The translations under genes were made by a program, and so were the position numbers. Of a DNA stretch of 14,516 bases, positions 1 through 10,000 are shown in pieces. This stretch comes from an uncultured Bacilli bacterium (lineage in GTDB: Bacteria; Bacillota_I; Bacilli_A; RF39; UBA660). Each line of letters begins with the position of its first letter. The stretch's first letter is position 1. The stretch is taken from the NCBI GenBank assembly GCA_947625715.1, contig CANQPR010000028.1, positions 1-14,516 of the forward strand. The letters are read 5' to 3'. Below the pieces are notes generated by a model. It made no database searches. It worked only from the letters and a program-made list of their open reading frames with translations, and was not told the origin of the DNA.

Positions 1-31
1 ATAGGTTTGAATACTCCCCCCCCCCGTCAAC
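1..31 (-). promoter_or_regulatory. Candidate promoter with G10 tract, pointing out of the window
   Basis: On the minus strand TTGAC (30-26) is followed at once by ten Gs (plus-strand C 16-25), then AGTATTCAAACCTAT to the window edge. The TTGAC-G10 block matches the one upstream of the 491-aa gene at the other end of the window. No good -10 lies at 17 nt within the visible bases: TATTCA (13-8) is only 11 nt from TTGACG, and a TAT at 3-1 would be 21 nt away and is cut off. The site lies downstream of the terminator of the DUF2207 gene, so it would serve an unseen gene to the left. An 8-bp direct repeat GGTTTGAA (4-11 and 32-39, plus strand) flanks the tract. The tract is certain; the promoter role is inferred by analogy. 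Confidence 0.4.
16..25. repeat. Homopolymeric C10/G10 tract (left edge)
   Basis: Ten consecutive Cs on the plus strand, with the same immediate context (GTCAA following, that is TTGAC on the minus strand) as the tract at 14409-14418. Confidence 0.85.
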
Positions 32-73
32 GGTTTGAAAATTTAAGGCGTAAACAGTTTGTTAAGCAAATAA

Positions 74-104
74 TTAAAATAAAAAAAGGCATAAAAACCT
101 TTTT
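74..104 (-). terminator. Rho-independent terminator after the DUF2207 gene
   Basis: On the minus strand AAAAAGG (104-98) pairs with CCTTTTT (89-83) across an 8-nt loop, followed by further T-rich sequence. It begins 9 nt past the stop codon of the DUF2207 gene. The stem has only two G-C pairs, so it is weak, but its position suits the end of the lemA operon. Confidence 0.5.
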
Positions 105-112
105 GTCTTGAT

Positions 113-1984
113 TTAAAAACCATGGCCTCCGCCACCGCCTCCACCGAAGCCGGCACCAGAAGAAAATCCGCCACCACTTCCACTTCCACTAGACATTCTG
201 CTAGCTCGAGCTTGAGCGACATTAGCCCCTTCAATAGAACTAAATATTGTCCTTTCAATATGACTTGCTAAGTATAAATTATAATTAGGAAAATATTCTG
301 GAAGTGCTCCATATTCAGCGATTTTCGTATTCATAGCAGCTTGAACTTCCTTTGCAAGGCCAAATACAGTTGCATAAACTAAATATCTTTCCCATAATGC
401 TATTTCTGGTAATTCTTTTATATCAAAATTACCAAAGTCTTTCAAAAACTTTTTAAAAGCTTTCCATCTTACATAATCTTCATTTCCACTTTTAGTACGT
501 TTTTTTAGTAAAAGAGCATAAATAAGGAAAATGATAGAAATCGGTGCGATTAAAAAGGCAAAAATAAAATCAACTTGATAATAATACACAATAAAACTAA
601 TCAAAATAGCAATTAATAAAATGAAAATAGATGATACAACGGGAAGACCATTACGTTCAAAAAATTGACATTTTTCTCCATCTTTTAAAACACAATTTAC
701 CCAGTTAGAATATTTAGATTGAAAACTACCATAAGTTTTTGAATTTTTAGCATATCGTTCTAAATCTTTAGAAGTAAAAACATTGTCTTTTCCAACACTT
801 TCAAACAAAAAATCTAACAATACTTCTTCAGTATCACTTACACCTTCTTTATTTATTAATTTAAATTGATAATTATTTTTCTTTTTCCCATCATCACTTA
901 TGGGCGTTACAGCAATATTTTTTTTATAAATTAAATTTAAAATTGAAGCCGACATCGCATTAGCGCTGACATTGCCATTCATTAAATAATCGACAACCTC
1001 AACGTTATAGCGATTAATAAATTCCCGATTATATTCATTGGTAAAGTCACTTTTATATTCTCTATCAAAACGAATATACACATAAATCCACCAAAAAATT
1101 AAAAAGGTAAAAAACAAAATTGTGACAATTTTAACTATATTATATATTTTTTGAGCAAATATTCTTTGTTCATTAGCAATTTCAGCTCTTTTTGTTTCAA
1201 CTTGTAATATTTTTTCTAAAGCATTTTCATTGGTTTTAGTTAAAGCCTCTTGATTAGTAATAATATTAGGCTCAAAAGTCATTCTAATATCTACTGGGCT
1301 ATTTTTATCTAAAGACTTCATTGTTGCAAGTAAAGAGGAATTGTTAATTTTATCAATATTTCCGGTAATATCACCATGGGCCCATATTAAAAATTTAGAT
1401 GAATCATCACTACTAGGCAAGTTAACTTTAATTTGAAGATTATTTATTTTATCTTCAAATCCATCACCAATAAAAGTCCAATATAACTCAGCTACATCAT
1501 TATGAATTACAACGGGACTTTTTATTGTATAATTTAATAAATAGCCTACTGATTGTTCATTTGCTTCATAATACATTTTATAACTTTTGCCATTTTGAAT
1601 ACTACTTTCAACATAATCACCATTTAAAGCATCCGCATCAAAATAAACTCTTTCTAAGGGTTTAAAAGCTTCATTTAAAGTATCAAAGGAAACTTCATCT
1701 TCAATAATTTTAGCACTAATTTTCATATCAGTAATTCCTTTAGCATTATAAATATCATTATCAATAAAACTATTTGTATTAGAACTTAATCTATCATTTT
1801 TATAAGTTATATCTCTAATATAACCATGAAATGTACCATCTAAAACAATTAATTCTGATACTTTTAAATCACCATTATTTAAAATATCCGCTTTTATATA
1901 GTAATCAGTTATATTATAATTTACAAGGGCTTTAACACTTAAAGGTAAAAATAATAAAAACAAGAAATAAATTAGTTTTTTCAT
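113..1984 (-). CDS. DUF2207 family membrane protein with glycine-rich tail
   Basis: A 623-residue membrane protein. I start it at the ATG at 1984 (MKKLIYFLFL), because AGGTGA (1995-1990) gives a ribosome site at a suitable distance; an upstream GTG at 1993 lies inside that site. Visible parts are a signal peptide (about 1-19), an extracellular DUF2207-type beta domain (about 21-235), a membrane helix (about 283-304), a cytoplasmic region, two more helices (about 449-469 and 472-493), a soluble stretch with Trp and Tyr, and a Gly/Ser tail (599-623) ending GGGGGGGHGF. The signal peptide, DUF2207 domain, C-terminal helices and glycine-rich end are the usual family plan. The biochemical role of the family is not established. 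It follows lemA by 37 nt and is probably cotranscribed; LemA and DUF2207 proteins are often neighbours, which suggests a shared envelope function. Confidence 0.88.
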   Translation of the reverse strand: MKKLIYFLFLLFLPLSVKALVNYNITDYYIKADILNNGDLKVSELIVLDGTFHGYIRDITYKNDRLSSNTNSFIDNDIYNAKGITDMKISAKIIEDEVSFDTLNEAFKPLERVYFDADALNGDYVESSIQNGKSYKMYYEANEQSVGYLLNYTIKSPVVIHNDVAELYWTFIGDGFEDKINNLQIKVNLPSSDDSSKFLIWAHGDITGNIDKINNSSLLATMKSLDKNSPVDIRMTFEPNIITNQEALTKTNENALEKILQVETKRAEIANEQRIFAQKIYNIVKIVTILFFTFLIFWWIYVYIRFDREYKSDFTNEYNREFINRYNVEVVDYLMNGNVSANAMSASILNLIYKKNIAVTPISDDGKKKNNYQFKLINKEGVSDTEEVLLDFLFESVGKDNVFTSKDLERYAKNSKTYGSFQSKYSNWVNCVLKDGEKCQFFERNGLPVVSSIFILLIAILISFIVYYYQVDFIFAFLIAPISIIFLIYALLLKKRTKSGNEDYVRWKAFKKFLKDFGNFDIKELPEIALWERYLVYATVFGLAKEVQAAMNTKIAEYGALPEYFPNYNLYLASHIERTIFSSIEGANVAQARASRMSSGSGSGGGFSSGAGFGGGGGGGHGF

Positions 1985-2000
1985 CGCTATCACCTATTTT

Positions 2001-2023
2001 AAAAAGCTTACTTTAGTAAGCTT
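2001..2023 (-). terminator. Terminator-like hairpin between lemA and the DUF2207 gene
   Basis: A perfect 8-bp stem, AAGCTTAC (2004-2011) with GTAAGCTT (2016-2023), has a 4-nt loop. On the transcribed strand it is followed by only three extra Ts and then As. It overlaps the lemA stop codon (2024-2022). With such a short T tract it may act as a partial terminator or an mRNA 3'-end stabiliser that lowers DUF2207 expression relative to lemA. Confidence 0.45.
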
Positions 2024-2576
2024 AAAATTCAACTTTAACATTTTCTCTTTCTGCATCTTTGATTTCAAAAAAGGCTTCTTTTTTAAATTTCAATAATAAA
2101 GCAACAATGTTACTTGGAAACAAATCTATTTTATTATTATAAGAATAGACTGTATCATTATAAAATTGTCTTGACATCGCTATTTTATTTTCGGTTTCTT
2201 GTAATTCATTTTGTAATTCAATAAAATTAGTATTAGCTTTTAAATCCGGATAACTTTCTGATAAAGCAAATAATTTGGTAATAGCATTAGTTAGTTCACT
2301 ATTAGCTTGCATTTTGCTTTCTGGACTATCAGCTACTGTATAACTATTACGAGCTTTAATTACAGCATCTAAAGTTTCTTTTTCATGTTTAGCATATCCT
2401 TTTACTGTATTAACTAAATTAGGAATTAAATCAAATCTTCTTTTTAATTGAACATCAATTTGACTCCATTGGGTCTTTACCCGATTTTTTAACGTTACTA
2501 ATTTATTGTATGTCATAATAAAATAAAGAATTATTAAAACAACAATAGCAATTATCACCATCAACCATATTGGCAT
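2022..2576 (-). CDS. lemA: LemA family protein
   Basis: A 184-residue LemA protein, the usual family length. It has one N-terminal membrane helix (about 2-22) and a long helical domain. The diagnostic segments are KRRFDLIPNLV (about 46-56) and a C-terminal stretch with YPDLKAN, then ENKIAMSRQFYND and spaced Tyr/Asn residues. The start at 2576 (MPIWLM) is chosen because AGGAGG (2589-2584) lies 7 nt upstream; the ATG at 2582 would be too close. A promoter with a perfect TTGACA lies just upstream, so transcription need not depend on scpB. LemA proteins are membrane proteins of unsettled function; the coupling to a DUF2207 protein downstream is a commonly seen arrangement. Confidence 0.95.
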   Translation of the reverse strand: MPIWLMVIIAIVVLIILYFIMTYNKLVTLKNRVKTQWSQIDVQLKRRFDLIPNLVNTVKGYAKHEKETLDAVIKARNSYTVADSPESKMQANSELTNAITKLFALSESYPDLKANTNFIELQNELQETENKIAMSRQFYNDTVYSYNNKIDLFPSNIVALLLKFKKEAFFEIKDAERENVKVEF

Positions 2577-2595
2577 ATACATTCCTCCTACTAAA

Positions 2596-2626
2596 ATAAT
2601 AGTATCATAATTAAAAAAAATGTCAA
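2596..2626 (-). promoter_or_regulatory. lemA promoter
   Basis: TTGACA (2626-2621) is a perfect -35 that begins 3 nt after the scpB stop codon. Possible -10 elements are TACTAT (2604-2599, spacer 16) or TATTAT (2601-2596, spacer 19). The lemA start codon is about 20 nt further downstream. Confidence 0.6.
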
Positions 2627-2628
2627 TT

Positions 2629-3195
2629 TTAAATTTCACTATTTTCTTTATAAATAGAAGTAAATAATTCTTCGTTAGTATTATCTTTATCTTTTATTTC
2701 TAATTTAGGTAAATCATCTAATGTTGCTAAGCCAAAATAGTCTAAAAATTCTTTAGTTGTTTTATATAAATTAGGTCGTCCTGGCATACTACTTTTACCA
2801 GCTTCTTTGATTAATCCTTTAGCTAAAAGTTTTCTTATAATATAATCTGATGCCACACCTCGATAAGCATCTATTTCAATTCTTGTAATAGGTTCATTAT
2901 AGGCAATAATAGCTAAAACTTCTAAAGAAGAATTAGATAAAGTCTTTTTTTCAATTGTTGAAGTTAATTTTTGATAATATCCTTTATGTTCTTCTTTGGT
3001 TGTTAATTTAAAAGCATTCCCTAAAAAACGTATTCTAAGACCTCGATTACTGTTTTCATATTCTCCTTTTAATTCAGATAATATTTTTTTTACTTCTTTA
3101 ATATCTATTTCTAATAAATTACTAATTTCTTCTAAAGTTATTCCTTCATCACCAACTACAAACAAAATTCCTTCTAACACTCCTCTTAAATCCAT
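2629..3195 (-). CDS. scpB: Segregation and condensation protein B (ScpB)
   Basis: A 188-residue ScpB, the kleisin-associated winged-helix protein that dimerises and binds ScpA in the SMC-ScpAB condensin, which compacts and helps segregate the chromosome. The N-terminus MDLRGVLEGILFVVGDEGI matches the family's first winged helix. The second contains the hallmark segments EVLAIIAYNEPITRIEID, YRGVASDYIIRKLL and GRPNLYKTT, then EFLDYFGL. I place the start at 3195: GGAGG (3208-3204) is 8 nt upstream, and it overlaps a competing ATG at 3210 that would add five residues. This leaves 2 nt between the scpA stop and the scpB start, so translation is probably coupled. Confidence 0.96.
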   Translation of the reverse strand: MDLRGVLEGILFVVGDEGITLEEISNLLEIDIKEVKKILSELKGEYENSNRGLRIRFLGNAFKLTTKEEHKGYYQKLTSTIEKKTLSNSSLEVLAIIAYNEPITRIEIDAYRGVASDYIIRKLLAKGLIKEAGKSSMPGRPNLYKTTKEFLDYFGLATLDDLPKLEIKDKDNTNEELFTSIYKENSEI

Positions 3196-3197
3196 TT

Positions 3198-3920
3198 TTA
3201 AATCCTCCATATCAATATATTAGCAAAGTTTTTTTCTTGTGTTATTTTAATTAAGTGTTCCCTACTCATATCTAAAACCGCTAAAAAGGTAGCAATTATA
3301 CAATCTTTATTTGGCACTTCAAATAATTCTAAAAAATCACATTTATCTTTATTTTCTAATATTTTTCTAATCCATATTTTTCTACTTGCTACACTTATTT
3401 CTTTTTTGGTTATTTTTGTTTGTTTTGGTTCTTTATATTCTAAGCGTTCTAAAACCATTTGCATAGCTTTAAATAAATCTATTTTACTTAAACCATCATC
3501 ATTTACTAAACAATAATTATCGGTATAATTATTTAAATTTTCTGGTAATTTGGTATAAACATTACTTCGTTTTTCCTCTAATATTTTAAATTCTTCAGAC
3601 ATGTTTTTATATTGTTCATACATAATTAATTTTTCTTTTAAATCTTCTTCACTTGTAAAAAGAAGGTCTTCTTCTGTTTCTTCTTCTTTGGTTTTACCTA
3701 TTAATTTTTTACTTTTTAAATGAATTAATGTACAAGCCATGACTAAAAATGAGCTTGATAAATCGATATTAAATTCTTTCATGGTTTTTATATATAATAA
3801 ATATTTATCAATTATATCTTTAATGTTTATTTCATAGATATCTAATTTTGTTTCTTTAACTAAATGTAATAATAAATCCATTGGTCCTTCAAAGTTTTCT
3901 AAATTAAGCATGAACTCCAT
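3198..3920 (-). CDS. scpA: Segregation and condensation protein A (ScpA, kleisin)
   Basis: A 240-residue ScpA, the kleisin that bridges the SMC heads and carries the ScpB dimer. The N-terminus is typical: LENFEGPMDLLLHLVKETKLDIYEINIKDI, with the conserved FEGPLDLLL-type motif near residue 10, followed by the helix containing LVMACTLIHLKSKKLI. The middle is acidic and charged, and the C-terminal winged helix has FLELFEV and IATFLAVLDMSREHLIKITQ. The start at 3920 has GGGAG (3933-3929) 8 nt upstream; an internal ATG at 3911 is possible. It is first in a two-gene operon with scpB and has its own promoter after the terminator of the protease gene. Confidence 0.96.
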   Translation of the reverse strand: MEFMLNLENFEGPMDLLLHLVKETKLDIYEINIKDIIDKYLLYIKTMKEFNIDLSSSFLVMACTLIHLKSKKLIGKTKEEETEEDLLFTSEEDLKEKLIMYEQYKNMSEEFKILEEKRSNVYTKLPENLNNYTDNYCLVNDDGLSKIDLFKAMQMVLERLEYKEPKQTKITKKEISVASRKIWIRKILENKDKCDFLELFEVPNKDCIIATFLAVLDMSREHLIKITQEKNFANILIWRI

Positions 3921-3929
3921 ATCCTACAC

Positions 3930-3950
3930 TCCCTTAATAATTATAAGGGA
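3930..3950. repeat. Inverted repeat overlapping the scpA -10 element
   Basis: TCCCTTA (3930-3936) and TAAGGGA (3944-3950) form a perfect 7-bp inverted repeat around a 7-nt centre. It covers the TATAAT -10 and the likely transcription start of scpAB, so it could be an operator. It might also be a coincidence created by the -10 and the GGGAG ribosome site. Confidence 0.35.
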
Positions 3951-3968
3951 ATTTAGTCTTTTTGCCAA
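3940..3968 (-). promoter_or_regulatory. scpAB promoter
   Basis: TTGGCA (3968-3963) and a perfect TATAAT (3945-3940) are separated by 17 nt. It lies between the terminator of the upstream protease gene and the scpA ribosome site, which makes scpAB an independent transcription unit. Confidence 0.75.
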
Positions 3969-3971
3969 GTA

Positions 3972-4000
3972 AAAAAATGTAGTGTTATCCTACATTTTTT
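3972..4000 (-). terminator. Terminator of the M26 protease gene
   Basis: AAAAAATGTAG (3972-3982) and CTACATTTTTT (3990-4000) form a perfect 11-bp stem with a 7-nt loop. On the minus strand the second arm runs into a T tract. It begins 2 nt after the protease stop codon. Confidence 0.85.
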
Positions 4001-4001
4001 A

Positions 4002-7000
4002 TTATTGTTTATTGATGGTTAAATCACTTACATCTTGTTGTTCTTCACTTTTATAAATTTCGCTTTCAAAATCATTGGTTTTATTTTTTAAAGTATAAAA
4101 TATTTCTTGTCTTATTTCGTTACTATTACTGTAGTTTACATTACTTTCTTTAGCATCTTTTTGTAAGGCTATATAAAATTTATTTACATACTCTTTAACA
4201 TTGATTTCTTTATCAAGTCTATTAATATTTTCTTCGACTTCTTTAAAGCGAGCTTTTTTATATTCTGTTATGTTTTGATATTCATTATTAGTAATTTTTC
4301 TAATTGCCATATTATCGGTTTTATAATCTACATCGCTTAATCCCTCACTAGGTGATAATAAGTTTTTATAAATTTTTTCTTTTTTACTATTGATATTACT
4401 TGCAAATTCGACAAAGCCTTCATCATAACCTTTATATCCTAACATTTCATAAGAGAACCATTTTAAAGCATATGAATCGGCTCTTCCATCCGGATTATTT
4501 GGTTGATACCAATGAACTTGTTGAATACCCTCACCACCATATGAATCTCTTCCTCTTGATGAATATTTATTAATACCAGGATATAACATAATACGGTTAT
4601 CAATTAATTCATCAATGGTATTAAATTTGAAAGTTCCTTCGTATTCTGATAAGTGAGTAAATTTTGATACCATACGAGCTCGATATTTAGCATATGGATC
4701 CATACTGTAAGTATCTCCTATAAGTTTACCATCACTTTTACCATTATCAGTTGCAAATTGTAAATTTTCATTAGGATAAGATACTTGAACGGCTAAAGCT
4801 TTTTGTTCTTCACTAGATAATTGTAAGAATGCTTTGGCTTCTATATAATCCATTACATAAACAGTTTCAAATAATTTACGATAAAAATCTTGCACTTTTT
4901 CAGGAGAATTGATTCTTTGTGGTGTTAAATTTGACGCGACATGATAATCCTTGTTAAAATTCATGGACAAATTCATAACTATGTCATTTTGATTAAAGGC
5001 TTGCATTAAGAAGCAATCAGCATAATCCTCACCACCAGCATCAAAACGTCTTTTATTATTTTTTAAGAATATGGCTCCATCAATTAAGTGGGCTGATTCA
5101 TGTGACCATGTTCTAAATGTTACGTGACTAGTATCGTTTGTACCATCGGTTTTTAATACACTATCCATAACACCTGCTACTTGCCACTCTAAACGAGGTC
5201 CCCACGCTGCGGCATTAAAGCCTTCTGCGGCAGCCCAAAGTCCGGTCACTTCAACAAAGTTTTTATGAAAATCTTCCGTTGTTGTATATACAGTATTGAA
5301 AACACTAGCGCCATTAATATCTTTTGTATATCTTTTATCAACATGATATATAAGTGTATTATTAAATAAATCTTTATCTTGTAAAATAGCATATGCAGTT
5401 TCAAAATAATTTTTCATTCTATCTACATAAGTAGCCATTTTTTCTTTTAAAAATTTAATATCATCAGGATTGGTTGGGTCTTTTATATAAGTTCGTTGAG
5501 CCCCAATGATGTACTCTGATGGCATAGATATTATATAGGCTGCATTTTCATTTAAGGTTAATATTGGTAAAAATTGATTTAATATTTCACTAACTTTTGT
5601 ATCATTAAAGTGATCCCATAAAGTATATTTTACATCTTCATGACCATCAATTTTTATTTCTTCTAAAATACCTTTAAATTGCTTTTGAACCCAATCATCC
5701 ATATCATAATTACTAAAGTTATTAACTAAATAAGAAATAAATTTTGGTACAGTTGCAAAAGATGTATATTTACTTAAAACGTTTACATAGGTGGTATTTG
5801 TTCCTCCGGTATTAAAATTATTACCACTACTATCACCCATAAATAAATCAATTACTTTATCGAAAGTTAAACTTTCATTAATCTCATTCTTAAACCCACT
5901 CATATCAAAGAGTATAAAATCATATACTTTCATTCCATCAATATCTAAATCATAAAATCTTGTTAAATAATTATATACATATAAAGCTTTTTCCAATTTA
6001 TTATCTTTTTTAATTTCTTTTTCAATATAATTATTAATAGCTTTTTCATTATTGATATTTGTATAATTAGTATTTGCTAAATATTTTAAGATAAATTCTT
6101 GTAAATTATTTTTGGTTGTTTCATTATAAAAATCACGATAAATTCTTGAGTCATCATTACTTGTTAATATATCTAAATTATTTGGATAATTTAATCCTTT
6201 TAAATAATTAGTTAAATTATTGACAACTTGTGAATCTTCATTTATTACGTAATGATTGTAATTGTATTCACATCCTAAATCTATAATTCGATAAGATGCT
6301 ACCATATCATAAGTTTTGTCATAAATAACGTTATATTCTCTTTTCTCGCCATTGTTAAAGACAATTTTTAGTTTATTAATTTTTTTAGGATTTTTCGTTG
6401 TTAAATAAGTTACGATATTACCAGAAGCATCAATCGGTACAAGGTGCTTAATTTCTTGTTTACTAAATAATTGGTCTTTAATATTTATTGAACTTTCTAT
6501 TATTTTATCGCTATTATAAAAAGGCATTAATTTAAGTAAATTTTTATAAAGCATTTCATTTTCTTCTACAGCATCTTTACTATTTAAAATTGATGTGTAT
6601 TCGGCATTTAAAATTGGTAAGTTATTATAAGAAACATTTTTAATTTTCCAATAATCTGAAGAAAATTGAGCTTTTTCTTTAAATAAGTCATCATTAATAT
6701 TTTCTTCACTTATTATTGTAACGCCTTCTAATTCTTTTTCTAAAGGTTTATTTACATATAAGTAATTATTAGCAATATTTTTATAGGCACCTACAAAGGA
6801 AGTGTTACCATTAGTTGCTAAACATATATTATTTTTATATTCTGATTTATTATCACTAAATGAATCAGCAAAGTTATTAGCTGAACCATTTAAAGTTACC
6901 TTAACATAATTATTAGTTAATGTTGAACTTTGACAATTACCAACAAATCCAGCCGTGTAATTCCAACCACTATTAATAGTTCCAGTTGCATAGCAATTAT

Positions 7001-10000
7001 CGATTGTGGTGTTTTTATCAACGTGCCCTATAAAAGTACCATTTTGTTGAACTAAATATTCCAAATTTAATTGAACATTAGAAGCTCTACTAGCTAATAT
7101 TGTACTATTACTTGCATAGCCAACTAAACCTCCATTTTCACCTAATGTTCCCGTAGCTTTATTTACAACTTTATTAACAAAAACATTGGTTACTTTTGTC
7201 TTAACAATTCTATTAGCTAAGGCTCCATGGCCATTTGGATTAAGGTTAATGTTTTCTAATCTTAGATTTTTAACTTCACCTTCGTTGATAGTATTAAATA
7301 ATGGTTTTGATAAGTTTTTAATTGTAAAGCCATTACCATTTAAAACGCCTTTATATTCTTTTGTTACATAAGATTCAAATTCAGTATTTACACTACTAAA
7401 GTCATAGTTATGAAGTAATGTAACATCTAAGCCAGCTTCTAAGTCAGCTATTAATTTTAACATTGCATCTTTTGGGTGCCAATTATTTTTACAAATGTTA
7501 TTTATAATAGCTCCCATATCAATTTTTAGTTCATCATTTTCTAAAGATATATCACTACTTACATATTGATAATCTAATACTAAAACTAAGTTATTATCAT
7601 CATCTATAACATTTTTAATAAGAGCTCTAACACTAGGCATATCATCCATAATTATTTCGACAAAATAATCGCGATAATTATTTTTTAAATCGACAACATT
7701 AATATCATCAATTAAAGATATAGCATCATTACTATTTTTATAGACATTAATATCAGCTACATTTTTTAATTCAATAACATTTTTTTCTAATGATATTATA
7801 TCTTCTAATAAAACAGCATCTTGATAAGAGTTATAAGCATTTAGTTTATCAATATCTCGGTCATAATCACCTATGACATTTATATAATATCTTAAAGTAT
7901 TACCATTTTTATTAAAGCTTATTTGTTCTTGATATTTATCATTATATAAAATATTACCTAATTCATCTGTTATTTTTACTTTTAAATCATTTACAAGTGA
8001 ATTATCAGAATCTTTAAAATTTAAATAAATATTTATTTTATCATTTTCTTCTTCATATTTATAATTAGTTATTTTTATTGCATCTTTTAATACTTCTAAA
8101 TTAAATGTATAAGGGTTTTTAAGTTGCAATCTTCTTCCGTTATCAAATACTACTTCAGTAATGGTTATGTCTTTTTTACCACTACTTGTATAGCCATCTA
8201 ATATTAATTCATAACCATCAGTTATTTTATTAATATTATATTCTTGATTATCAATAACTACTTTTACAATGGCACTATCTAATTGTTCTAAAATACCGGT
8301 AATATCGAAATTTAATTTTACTTTTTCATTTTTTTCAAAGTATTCGTTATTACTATTACTTATAGTTTTACCATTAATAATTTTAATATTTTCATATGCT
8401 GTATTATCATATAACCCATATTTTACTTTATATAATAAATCATCTTTTATTTCATTTTTTTCATCGGTTATATCATTTAATTCATCGCTGTCTAAATCAT
8501 AACTTCCTTTAAACATTAAATCAAAAGTTTGGTCTCTTTCTACATTTTCAAAAGTTACGCTATTACTTCCTCTTTTAATAGGCAATTTTTGATTATTTAA
8601 CTCAATAGCTCCATCATAGAATTCTTCTTCTTTTTCACTAGCTTTTGCATCTAAATTAACATCGAAATTAAAGGTTGTTTTTTCATTTTCATAGTCATCA
8701 TTAATTACAAGATTTTCAATTTGAGGCTTGTCTTTTAATACTTCTACTTGCATTGTTTTATCAACAACAGAGAAATAATCATTTAATATATGGAAGTAGT
8801 TGTTGCGCGCTAATTGAACTCTGTTAGCTTTTATCTCCATTACTCCGGCTTCTACTGGTACATTTAAATAAACTGTTGATGTAAATAATTGTCTATTAAC
8901 GGGCGTAGCTGAATAATTAAGACCGTTTATTGTTATTCCAGAGACAGTCGTATAACTTCTACTATTTACAATACTATCAGCAACATAAACTTTAAAAGTT
9001 AATTGATAATTAGTTTGGCCTTTAGTTGGATATAAATTATTATTTGTCACATACATATCCGTAATATAAATATCATCACTGTGCGTTAAAATGGTGGTTT
9101 TACCAATAGCTTTATTGGTGTATATATATTTATCAGTTAATTGATAATCCCCTAAAACCATTACGGTATAAAATCCATCGGTATTATTAGCACAAGATAG
9201 TGTTACATCAATATTTTCATTAGTATTATAATCAGTAATTATTCTACTAGAAGCAATTTTTCCAGTTGAATCAACTAAAACAACTTTCAATTTACTTAAA
9301 GCTGATTCATCATCTTTTAATTGAAAATTAACTAAAACATTTTTATTTTCGCTATCATAATTGGCCGTTAAATTTAAAACGGTTGGAGCTGGTTTTAAAA
9401 CAGTGTAAGTTAAAACTTTATTTTCATAATCTTTTTCTTTTTCAAAAGTTTTTAAACTATCTAAATTAACATTATCTAAAGTTACAGTATGTTCCCCAAT
9501 TGTCATATCTGCATCATTTAATATGATTTCATAACTGTCATTTAAAATTTTACTTATATTATAATTTTTAGTTGTTACACCATCATTTGTTAATGTAGCA
9601 TTAGCAATCAAAGCATTTCTTGTATTGGTACTATTAAAAGATATAACTGGTTTTTCATTAGGTAAAATAGCGTCCGTAATAGCAATATTATTCAAATTAA
9701 AGTTATAATCGCCACCAAGCATAAATTCATGGTCAAACATTACATTTTCATTAAAATGGTTATTATTATCATTTTTATTACTGTCTAAATCGTAATTACC
9801 AATTATTTCAACATAATATATTTTGTCATTTAAAAGGGCAAGGTCATTAATTACATTAAAATCTTTAACACTTTCACTTTTTATTAGGTCATCATTTTCA
9901 TCATAAATATTTATAACCCCATCAATAAAAGCTTCATCTTCATCAACCAAATCAAAACTTATACTTTTTGCTTCATCATTTAAATCAAATTTATTTATAT

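Noticed and set aside
43..258. Minus-strand open frame rich in Val/Ala/Glu over the left end
   Set aside because: It overlaps the glycine-codon-rich 3' end of the DUF2207 gene in another frame and has no ribosome site or family features.
7186..8502. Plus-strand open frames inside the protease gene (7186-7371 and 8269-8502)
   Set aside because: They are antisense to a clear M26 protease frame, have low-complexity Phe/Ser/Leu composition and lack ribosome sites.
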